Assembly (NCBI RefSeq): GCF_017837635.1
Contig: NZ_JAGJRS010000018.1
Coordinates: 1 to 64,000, forward strand
Origin: Frateuria flava
GTDB taxonomy: Bacteria; Pseudomonadota; Gammaproteobacteria; Xanthomonadales; Rhodanobacteraceae
Reading direction: 5' to 3'
Length of the DNA: 64,000 nt
Notes under the pieces: generated by a model
What the model was told of the DNA's origin: nothing
The model's input: only the letters and a program-made list of their open reading frames with translations
Database searches by the model: none
Program-made: the position numbers and the translations under genes
Shown here: positions 57,660 through 64,000 of the stretch, one piece after another
Layout: each line of letters starts with the position of its first letter
How positions within the stretch are numbered: the first letter of the stretch is position 1

Positions 57660-59887
57660 CACAGCGACACCAGCAGGGAGTAGAAGGCCTGCACGAGGGC
57701 AGCGAAATCGGCGCTCCAGCGGCGCGAGGCGGCGCCGTTGGATTCGACCGTGCGACTGTCGTTCAACTTGTTCGCATCCAGGTAGATCCTGCGCTGCGGG
57801 TCGAGCTCGGCCGACACCACCTTGCTCGGGCCGGTGAACTCGAAGCGCGCCCAGCGCCGGTCGTCGTTCCAGCGCAGCTCCTGGTGGCTGCCGTCGGCAA
57901 AGGTGACACGCAGGGTCTGCGGTACCGGCGCGCCCTCGCGCACCACGCTCACCGTGCTGTGCCACGGGAACGGCCCGGTGCCCGGCCTGGCGTTCGGGTG
58001 CGCCTTTTTCCAGTCCTCGCGCTGCTTGTCGATCCGCTTGTCCTGCGCCGTGCTGTCGCCATCGGTGTGCTTGCCGTTGGCCACCGTGCTGCCGGCCGGC
58101 GGCAGCACTTCCTCGCTATCGATGTTGGCCACGCGGTCATCGATGTGCGCGGTGCCGTAGACATACTGGTCGAACACCTCGTTGACGTTCTTCGCGTCGC
58201 CGGAGACGTCGATCAGCGTCGCGCGCAGGTCGGCGGCGGACGGGTGGCGGAAGTGCCAGCGCTTGTAATACTCGCGGAAGGCGCGCTCGGTGACGTCCTT
58301 GCCCAGCCGCTCTTCCAGGTCATGCATCGCCGTGGCCGTGCGCGAGTAGACCGTGCCGTAGCTGCCGCTGGAGAGCCGGTCCCAGGCGTTCTCGCCGAGC
58401 GGGTCGTAGGGCTGTTTCAGGTCCGCGCTCATCCGCTCCAGCGCGAAACCGCTGATCGACGGGGCGAAACCTGTGCGCCGGAGCAGACTGTTGGTGAGAT
58501 CCAGGCCTTGCCCGCGCTCGCGCAGCATGCGCTGGTCCCAGTATTCGTTGAGGCCCTCGTCGAGCATCGGTTCCTCGAACTCGTTCGAGGCGAGCAGGCC
58601 GTAGAAGTAGCCGTGGCCGAACTCGTGGATGGTGACGAAGTCGATCGCGTACTGGGTGACCGTCCCCGGCGTGACGTCCTTGTAGCCTTCGGCGGTGAAG
58701 AAGGTCGGGTACTCCATGCCGCCCGCTTCGCTTGCGTTGTACGGCGGCACCACCGCGGTGAGCGTGCGGTAGGGATAGGCCCCGAGGGTGTCGGAGAAGT
58801 AGGTCAGCGAATCGGTGCTGGCCTTGAGCACCGGCTGCGCGCTGGCGGCGTACTCGGGCGGATAGAGCACGCGGAGCGCCACCTTCGGGCTGCCCGGGCC
58901 CTGCCAGCTGCCGTCGAGCACCTTGTAGCCTTTCGCGGCCACCCAGGCGAAGTCGTGCACGTCGCCCTGCAGGTAGTGGTAGGTGGTCTTGCCGTTGGCG
59001 GTGACCGGTGCGCCCTGCTGCTCGCCGACCGCACCCACGGTGTAGTCGCTGGGTACGGTCAGGGTGACGTCGAAGCGGCCGAAGTCCGCGTAGAACTCGC
59101 TGTTGAAGTGGAACTCGTGCACGTTCCAGCGCACCTGCGTGGCGCCGCGCTCGCCCGGCAGCTCGAGCACGCCGATCTTCGGGAACCATTGCGCCACGAG
59201 GTTGAAGTCGCCCCACCAGCCAGTGCGCTCGACCACGCGCGGCAGCTGGCTGAGGAAGTCGATGTCCAGCGTCAGCGAGCCGCCGGCGGGCACCGGCTGG
59301 GCCAGGTCGATGCGCGCGACAGTCTGGTCGGTCTTCGGACCGCCATCGGGGTGCACGAACGTCCACTTGAGCGCGGCGCCGTTCTGGGTGACCTGCTTGA
59401 GGTCGATCCAGCCCCACTGGCCTTTCTCCAGTTTCGCCGCACCGCGCGAGCCGCTGTGCGCGGTAAGGATCTCGCGCTCGGTGAAAAACGTGCTGCCCTC
59501 GTTCTGGAAGGCGTTGAGGTACAGGTGCACGTAGATGCTGCGGACTTCGCGGTCACTGCGGTTGCGCCAGGTCAGCTGTTCCTTGCCGCTCACCGCGTGC
59601 TTGCCCGCGTCCAGCGCGGCGTCGATGCGATAGTCCACCACGCGGTCGGACAGCGTCGGCTCGTTGCCGGTGCGCGGGCCGCCCCAGGCGTCCGGCGCGC
59701 TGGGCACCTGCGGCGCGGAGGCATTGGCCGGTGCAAAAGGAATTGGAGTAAATACGGGCGCCGGCGTGGCGACGCTGGTCGCGGGCGCGGGCATCGCGGC
59801 CTGGGCCTGGGCATGCACAAGCGCCGGCATGGCGGTGGCGCCGCACAACGCGAGCGCGCCCAGCCATCCGGTTACGGTCGGTTTCAT
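57659..59887 (-). CDS. Exported M1-family metallopeptidase
   Basis: A 742-residue exported peptidase. A signal peptide ends near PALVHAQA. The gluzincin site has His421-Glu422 and His425 in IHEFGHGYFYG, and Glu444 in LDEGLNEYWDQ at the exact HExxH-X18-E spacing. The substrate-binding GGMEYP replaces the usual GAMEN. The N-terminal 300 residues are beta-rich, as in the family, and the C-terminal 130 residues carry an acidic/basic linker and another beta domain. It probably cleaves peptides in the periplasm. ATG 59887 has AGGGGGA upstream. It overlaps the downstream membrane-protein gene by one base. Confidence 0.92.
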   Translation of the reverse strand: MKPTVTGWLGALALCGATAMPALVHAQAQAAMPAPATSVATPAPVFTPIPFAPANASAPQVPSAPDAWGGPRTGNEPTLSDRVVDYRIDAALDAGKHAVSGKEQLTWRNRSDREVRSIYVHLYLNAFQNEGSTFFTEREILTAHSGSRGAAKLEKGQWGWIDLKQVTQNGAALKWTFVHPDGGPKTDQTVARIDLAQPVPAGGSLTLDIDFLSQLPRVVERTGWWGDFNLVAQWFPKIGVLELPGERGATQVRWNVHEFHFNSEFYADFGRFDVTLTVPSDYTVGAVGEQQGAPVTANGKTTYHYLQGDVHDFAWVAAKGYKVLDGSWQGPGSPKVALRVLYPPEYAASAQPVLKASTDSLTYFSDTLGAYPYRTLTAVVPPYNASEAGGMEYPTFFTAEGYKDVTPGTVTQYAIDFVTIHEFGHGYFYGLLASNEFEEPMLDEGLNEYWDQRMLRERGQGLDLTNSLLRRTGFAPSISGFALERMSADLKQPYDPLGENAWDRLSSGSYGTVYSRTATAMHDLEERLGKDVTERAFREYYKRWHFRHPSAADLRATLIDVSGDAKNVNEVFDQYVYGTAHIDDRVANIDSEEVLPPAGSTVANGKHTDGDSTAQDKRIDKQREDWKKAHPNARPGTGPFPWHSTVSVVREGAPVPQTLRVTFADGSHQELRWNDDRRWARFEFTGPSKVVSAELDPQRRIYLDANKLNDSRTVESNGAASRRWSADFAALVQAFYSLLVSL

Positions 59888-60129
59888 CTGACGATCCCCC
59901 TGTCTGGCAGGCCGCCGGCCCGCCGCGATCCAAGACGCTGGCGGCCATCCCCAAAAGCGCCACCGCAGGCGCGCAGCGTGCGGCATCCGCTGACAGGGGC
60001 ACATAGGCCAAAGGTCATGGGCCTGGCTCCCCACGTCGACCTGGGAAGGGTTGGATAAAGAGAGTAATCGGACGAAGGCACACCCTGCTCCTCTCCAGCC
60101 CGGATGACGGAAAATCCGAGCCCCCTTGT

Positions 60130-60448
60130 GAGAGGGTTGGGGTAAGGGGCGCGCTTGCGGGGATGCCGACTACCTGCCGCGATGCGGTTCCTGCGATCCG
60201 CACGACCGCCTCTTCAGGCGAGCCCCGGCCCCTCACCCTGCCCTCTCCCCGAGGGGGAGAGGGTTCAAGAATGCGGCGGCACCGGACATCACCGAAAACC
60301 CCGCTCCCTCTCCCTCCGGGGAGAGGGTTGGGGTGAGGGGCGCGCTTGCGGGGAAGCCCACTGCTTTCGCTAGGCGGTTCCTGTGTTCCGCACGACCGAC
60401 CCTTCAGGCGGGCCCCAACCCCTCACCCTGCCCTCTCCCCGGAGGGGG
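60130..60448. repeat. Tandem-duplicated CCTCTCCCC-type repeat array
   Basis: Two imperfect copies about 190 bases apart (60130-60258 and 60321-60448). Each starts GAGAGGGTTGGGGTRAGGGG, continues CGCGCTTGCGGGG and GCGGTTCCTG, then TTCAGGCG, and ends CCTCACCCTGCCCTCTCCCC. Further palindromes lie between. They fill most of the 603-base gap between the M1 peptidase and Rieske genes; no gene is seen there. Confidence 0.75.
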
Positions 60449-60490
60449 GATGTTCCAGAACGCAGCGGCCACCATGGCCACAGCGCGCGC

Positions 60491-60817
60491 TCAGCGGTCG
60501 TCGCGGGTCCAGACCGCACCTTCGTCCTCGCGCACGGGGAAGCTGGCGATCGGTTCGTACGCGGGCGGGCGGGTGACGGCGCCAGTGCGCACGTCGAAGC
60601 GGGCGCCGTGTCGGGGACACTCGACCTCGAAGCCGAACACCTCGCCGCCGGCGAGGTCGCCACCGTCGTGGGTACAGATATCTTCGATCGCGTACAGCTG
60701 CCCGTCGATGTTGTAGACGGCGATCGGCGTATCGCCATCGAACACCACGGTGAACTCGCCCGGCAGCAATTCGCCCTGCCCGCCCACGCGCACCCAGCCC
60801 TGCGCCGCCAGACTCAT
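60491..60817 (-). CDS. Rieske [2Fe-2S] ferredoxin-like protein
   Basis: A 108-residue soluble Rieske protein. Cluster ligands are in CTHDGGDL and CPRHGARFD, the CxH-(16-17)-CxxH pattern of dioxygenase-type ferredoxins and of the NirD-like group. It would carry one electron at a time to an unknown partner. Its ATG overlaps the stop of the upstream acetyltransferase gene (ATGA), so expression is coupled. No oxygenase gene lies nearby. SufT/NifU-type partners are also absent. Confidence 0.9.
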   Translation of the reverse strand: MSLAAQGWVRVGGQGELLPGEFTVVFDGDTPIAVYNIDGQLYAIEDICTHDGGDLAGGEVFGFEVECPRHGARFDVRTGAVTRPPAYEPIASFPVREDEGAVWTRDDR

Positions 60818-61362
60818 GCCGCGACCTCCGCCAGTTCCTTCACCAGCACCTCGAAGCGCAGGTCGTCCCGTCGCGGGATGCCGAAACGCTCCTGGCCGTA
60901 GGGAAACGGCTTGTAGTCGCCGGTGCGGCGATAGCCGCGGCGTTCGTACCACGCGATCAACTCCTCACGCTGCACGATCACCGTCATTTCCATCAAACGG
61001 CAACCCCACGCGTGCCGCGCAATGCGTTCGGCCTCGCCCAGCAGTTGCTTGCCTAGGCCGCCGGCCTGCAACGACGGATCGACCGCGAACATGCCGAAGT
61101 ACGCCGCCTCGCCCTTGCGCTCGAGGTGGCAGCTGGCGAGCAGCCGGCCGTCGCGCTCCAGCAGCAGGATGCGGCTGTCGGGGCGGGCCATGGCATCGGC
61201 GACATCGGCCGCGTCGGTGCGCTGGCCGTCGAGCAGGTCCGATTCGGTGGTCCAGCCGCGCCGGCCCGAGTCGCCGCGGTAAGCCGACTCGACCAGCGCG
61301 ACGATGGCGGGGATATCGGCCGCGTTGGCCGTGCGGAAGGCGGGCGTGGGGAGCGTAGTCAT
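60814..61362 (-). CDS. GNAT-family N-acetyltransferase
   Basis: A 182-residue acetyltransferase with the GNAT fold. FRTANAADIPAIVALVESAYRG begins the domain; YFGMFAVDPSLQAGGLGKQLLGEAERIA is motif A with the acetyl-CoA loop; and MTVIVQREELIAWYERRGYRRTG is motif B. C-terminal residues are charged and could contact a substrate peptide or amine. Its stop overlaps the Rieske start, an unusual pairing. The substrate is unknown. Confidence 0.87.
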   Translation of the reverse strand: MTTLPTPAFRTANAADIPAIVALVESAYRGDSGRRGWTTESDLLDGQRTDAADVADAMARPDSRILLLERDGRLLASCHLERKGEAAYFGMFAVDPSLQAGGLGKQLLGEAERIARHAWGCRLMEMTVIVQREELIAWYERRGYRRTGDYKPFPYGQERFGIPRRDDLRFEVLVKELAEVAA

Positions 61363-61477
61363 GCGTCCATGATAGCGACGGGCACGCCGCCGGCGATGAC
61401 CTGGGACAGGCCGGCGGTTCACGCCAGCTTGCTGGCGCAACCGCTCCACTGGCCCCTCCCCCAACGAGGCGTTTCCG

Positions 61478-62794
61478 GTGCCGCTCTTCCGCCGCCCGCT
61501 ATGGCTGCTTCCCTGCCTGCTGGCGCTGGCCGCCTGCGGTGTGCGTGCGCGCTTGCCGGTGGCGGCCGGCATCGGCCCCGAACCCACGCTGCCGCCACCC
61601 AACCCCTCGCTTGTTCCCACGGTGAACATCGCACCGGCAAGGGGCTGGCCGGTGGGTGGCCAACCCGTCGCCGCGCCCGGACTGAAGGTGCAGGCTTTCG
61701 CTCGCGACCTCGATCACCCGCGCCGGCTCTACGTGCTACCCGATGGCGACGTGCTGGTGGCCGAGACCAACGCACCGCGGCGACCGCAGGACGCCACGGG
61801 CCTCAAGGGCTGGATCATGCGGCGGGTGCAGCAGCGCGCCGGCGCCGGCGTACCCAGTGCCGACCGCATCACCCTGCTGCGCGACAGCGATGGCGACGGC
61901 ATCGCCGATACGCGCAGCGTGCTGCTCGATCACCTGCACTCGCCCTTCGGCATGGCGCTGGTGGGCGACACGCTGTACGTGGCCGATACCGATGCGCTGC
62001 TGCGCTTTGCCTACCGTGATGGGGAGACGCGCATCGACGCGACGGGCAGCAAGGTGGCCGACCTGCCCGCCGGTCCGATCAACCACCACTGGACCAAGAA
62101 CGTGGTCGCCAGCCCCGATGGCAAGCGGCTGTACGTCAGCGTCGGCTCCAACAGCAACGTCGGCGAGAACGGCCTGGCGGTGGAGCGGGACCGCGCGCGC
62201 ATCCTGCAGATCGATCCGGCCAGCGGCGCGACGCAGGTGTACGCCACCGGCCTGCGCAACCCGGTCGGCATGGCCTGGCAGCCACAGAGCGGCGGGCTGT
62301 GGGTCGCAGTCAACGAACGCGATGAACTGGGCGGCGACCTGGTGCCGGACTACATGACCGCGGTGCGCGAGGGCGCCTTCTACGGCTGGCCGTACAGCTA
62401 TTACGGCGCACACGTGGACACGCGCGTGCAGCCGCAGGATCCGGCGCGGGTCGCGCGCGCCGTGGTGCCCGACTACGCACTCGGCGCGCATACCGCCTCG
62501 CTTGGCCTGGCGTTCTACGACGCCGGTCTCATGCCGCAATTCCGCAACGGCGCGTTCGTGGGCCAGCATGGCTCGTGGAACCGCAAGCCGCTGAGCGGTT
62601 ACCGGGTGATCTTCGTGCCGTTCGCCGACGGCCGGCCCGCCGGTCCGCCGCGGGACGTGCTGACCGGCTTCGTGGACGAGCACGGCCAGGCGAAGGGGCG
62701 CCCGGTCGGCGTGGCGGTGGCGAAGGACGGCGCGCTGCTGGTTGCAGACGACGTGGGTAACACCGTATGGCGCGTCGCTCCGGCCCATCCGTAG
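61478..62794 (+). CDS. Sorbosone-dehydrogenase-like lipoprotein
   Basis: A 438-residue lipoprotein from GTG 61478; the leader ends at LAACG, placing the acylated Cys near residue 20. The rest is a six-bladed beta-propeller of the L-sorbosone/soluble glucose dehydrogenase type: [22 protein letters not shown] (EF-hand-like Ca site), [38 protein letters not shown] and [16 protein letters not shown]. Such proteins oxidise sugars with PQQ or act as unknown hydrolases. It is envelope-anchored. The TAG stop is part of the GTAGGGTGGGC repeat that follows. Confidence 0.85.
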   Translation: MPLFRRPLWLLPCLLALAACGVRARLPVAAGIGPEPTLPPPNPSLVPTVNIAPARGWPVGGQPVAAPGLKVQAFARDLDHPRRLYVLPDGDVLVAETNAPRRPQDATGLKGWIMRRVQQRAGAGVPSADRITLLRDSDGDGIADTRSVLLDHLHSPFGMALVGDTLYVADTDALLRFAYRDGETRIDATGSKVADLPAGPINHHWTKNVVASPDGKRLYVSVGSNSNVGENGLAVERDRARILQIDPASGATQVYATGLRNPVGMAWQPQSGGLWVAVNERDELGGDLVPDYMTAVREGAFYGWPYSYYGAHVDTRVQPQDPARVARAVVPDYALGAHTASLGLAFYDAGLMPQFRNGAFVGQHGSWNRKPLSGYRVIFVPFADGRPAGPPRDVLTGFVDEHGQAKGRPVGVAVAKDGALLVADDVGNTVWRVAPAHP

Positions 62795-62855
62795 GGTGGG
62801 CTTGAGCCCACCGCTGCGATCGGCATCGGCGCTGGTGGGCTGAAGCCCACCCTAC
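62791..62855. repeat. GTAGGGTGGGCTT inverted repeat with repeat-supplied stop
   Basis: Arms GTAGGGTGGGCTTGAGCCCA(CC) and GGTGGGCTGAAGCCCACCCT(AC) are 65 bases end to end. The TAG at 62792-62794 is both repeat and stop codon of the sorbosone-dehydrogenase-like gene. It lies between convergent genes. Confidence 0.75.
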
Positions 62856-62867
62856 ACGGGCAAGCCG

Positions 62868-64000
62868 TTACATCAGCAGCTTGCGTACCTTCTGCAACGC
62901 AGCGACGAACACGTCGATTTCTTCCATCGTGTTGTAGAACGCCATCGACGCGCGCAGCGTGGCGGGCACGCCGTAGTGCTGCATCAGCGGGTGCGCGCAG
63001 TGGTGCCCCGAGCGCACGGCCACGCCTTCCAGGTCCAGCAGCGTGGCAAGGTCGGTGGACTGCGTGCCTTCGATGAGAAAGGAGATCACCGGCTCCTTCT
63101 CCGCCGCCTCGCCGAACAGCCTGAGCCCCGGCACTTCGCGAAGGCGTTCGGTGGCGTAGGACAGCAGTTGCTGCTCCCACGCGTGGATCGCCTCCAGATC
63201 CAGGGAGTGGTAGTAATCCACCGCCGCGCCGAGGCCGACGAAGCCGGCGATGTTGGGCGTGCCCGCCTCGAACTTGTGCGGCGGCTCGGCGAAGGTGGTG
63301 CCGTCCACGCGCACCTGCCGGATCATGTCGCCGCCACCGAAGAACGGCGGCATCGCGTCCAGGTGTGCGCGCTTCGCCCACAGCGCGCCGGTGCCGGTCG
63401 GGCCAAGCATCTTGTGTCCGGTGAAGGCGTAGAAATCGCAGCCCAGCGCCTGCACGTCGACCGGCCGGTGCGGCACGGCCTGCGAGCCGTCGACCAGCAG
63501 CGGAATGCCGCGGCGCGCGCATTCGCGGGCGATCTCGCGCACCGGGTTCACGGTGCCCAGCACGTTGGACACCTGCGCCACGCAGGCGAGCTTCACCTCG
63601 GGCGTGAGCATGGCGACGTAGCGTTCCACGTCCAGCTCGCCGCGTTCGTCGATCGGCGCGAACTTCACCGTGGCGCCGCTGCGCTGGGCCACCAGCTGCC
63701 AGGGCACGATATTGGCGTGGTGTTCCATCAACGTGGTCAGGATGGCGTCGCCCGGCTTGAGCTGCGGCAGCGCGTAGCTGTAGGCGACCAGGTTGATCGC
63801 CTGCGTGGTACCGGAAGTCAGCACCAGCTCGTTGCGCGAGGGCGCGTTGATGAAGCGCGCCAGCTTGTCGCGCGCGCCCTCGTAGGCCAGCGTCGCTTCC
63901 TCGCCGAGTTGGTGCACGGCGCGCGAGACGTTGGCGTTGTGCAGGCGGTAGTGCGTGTCCACCGCCTCGATCACCACCGCGGGCTTCTGGCTGGTATTGG
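62868..64000 (-). CDS. sufS: Cysteine desulfurase SufS (5' end beyond the window)
   Basis: At least 377 residues of a group II cysteine desulfurase that takes sulfur from cysteine for Fe-S assembly. The PLP lysine is in FTGHKMLGPTG, preceded by VDGSQAVPHRPVDVQALG. The sulfur-carrying Cys is in RSGHHCAHPLM near the C-terminus, in the SufS-type spacing. VLTSGTTQAINLVAYSYA is the phosphate-binding segment. The coding frame remains open to the right edge, so the N-terminus is missing. It is the only suf gene visible. Confidence 0.93.
   Translation of the reverse strand, partial: NTSQKPAVVIEAVDTHYRLHNANVSRAVHQLGEEATLAYEGARDKLARFINAPSRNELVLTSGTTQAINLVAYSYALPQLKPGDAILTTLMEHHANIVPWQLVAQRSGATVKFAPIDERGELDVERYVAMLTPEVKLACVAQVSNVLGTVNPVREIARECARRGIPLLVDGSQAVPHRPVDVQALGCDFYAFTGHKMLGPTGTGALWAKRAHLDAMPPFFGGGDMIRQVRVDGTTFAEPPHKFEAGTPNIAGFVGLGAAVDYYHSLDLEAIHAWEQQLLSYATERLREVPGLRLFGEAAEKEPVISFLIEGTQSTDLATLLDLEGVAVRSGHHCAHPLMQHYGVPATLRASMAFYNTMEEIDVFVAALQKVRKLLM

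Noticed and set aside
57410-60058. A plus-strand frame of nearly 900 codons opposite the M1 peptidase
   Set aside because: The minus strand has HExxH-X18-E, a signal peptide and coupling to the next gene; the plus product has no motif.
60120-60450. CRISPR-like regular repeats
   Set aside because: Only two imperfect long units with similar intervening sequence, no short direct repeats with unique spacers, and no cas genes.

Overview
The window is a gene-dense, very GC-rich chromosomal segment. Gene content and order, a fused cysNC next to cysD, asnS divergent from an A-type Fe-S carrier gene, and many intergenic palindromes point to a gammaproteobacterium of the Xanthomonadales (Lysobacterales), most likely Rhodanobacteraceae (Dyella, Rhodanobacter or Luteibacter type). 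The taxonomic call is an inference from family recognition and repeat style; no rRNA or tRNA gene was seen. There is no prophage, insertion sequence, CRISPR array or conjugative element. Most of the window is core or housekeeping DNA, with one clear accessory cassette at about 41.2-43.9 kb.

Layout. 0.1-6.2 kb: a signalling block with two divergent diguanylate cyclases and a hybrid histidine kinase. 6.5-9.6 kb: a thioredoxin-reductase-like flavoprotein, a DUF3014-like membrane protein, a VIT1/CCC1-type transporter and a small Gly-rich protein. 9.9-13.4 kb: the rpsF-rpsR-rplI ribosomal operon, an ErpA/IscA-type Fe-S carrier and asnS. 13.4-18.1 kb: a MalM-like lipoprotein, a small membrane protein, an atypical SDR, then aldehyde dehydrogenase, carbonic anhydrase and a RidA-type deaminase that resemble the lower 2-aminomuconate (kynurenine) branch. 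18.1-25.0 kb: a His-rich exported peptide, N-formylglutamate deformylase, glutathione reductase, a ChaN/TraB-like exported protein, an NlpC/P60 lipoprotein, a SlyD-like FKBP with a duplicated 3' end, and an MFS transporter. 25.3-32.3 kb: a secreted thermolysin-family protease, a methyltransferase, and the DEAD-box helicases rhlE and deaD around S-formylglutathione hydrolase.

32.3-36.8 kb: cysD-cysNC, which make APS and PAPS, diverge from a TPR-sulfotransferase that would use PAPS. 37-41.2 kb: a DODA-type dioxygenase, a Cys-cluster protein, a YpfJ-type metallopeptidase, a MAPEG protein and a CPBP protease. 41.3-43.9 kb: a three-gene cassette of lower GC content. It holds a lipoprotein, a DUF2235 alpha/beta-hydrolase with the layout of an antibacterial lipase effector, and a coiled-coil/transmembrane partner. 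This is the best candidate for an under-described system. 44.3-51.7 kb: Maf, an acetyltransferase, a DUF4142 gene broken by an in-frame amber codon, a GMC oxidoreductase, an AsmA-like protein, small membrane proteins and a DUF1615 lipoprotein. 51.8-64 kb: a DUF763 protein, amgK-murU cell-wall recycling genes, an HWE-type histidine kinase, a membrane protein coupled to an M1 peptidase, a Rieske protein coupled to an acetyltransferase, a sorbosone-dehydrogenase-like lipoprotein, and sufS running off the right edge.

Between genes, at least four families of palindromic repeats recur, mostly between convergent genes or just after stop codons. Two are locally tandem-duplicated, and one has been duplicated together with the 3' end of the SlyD-like gene. 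Start codons were chosen from ribosome-binding sites, overlaps and family length. All database-type assignments are from recognition of motifs by eye.
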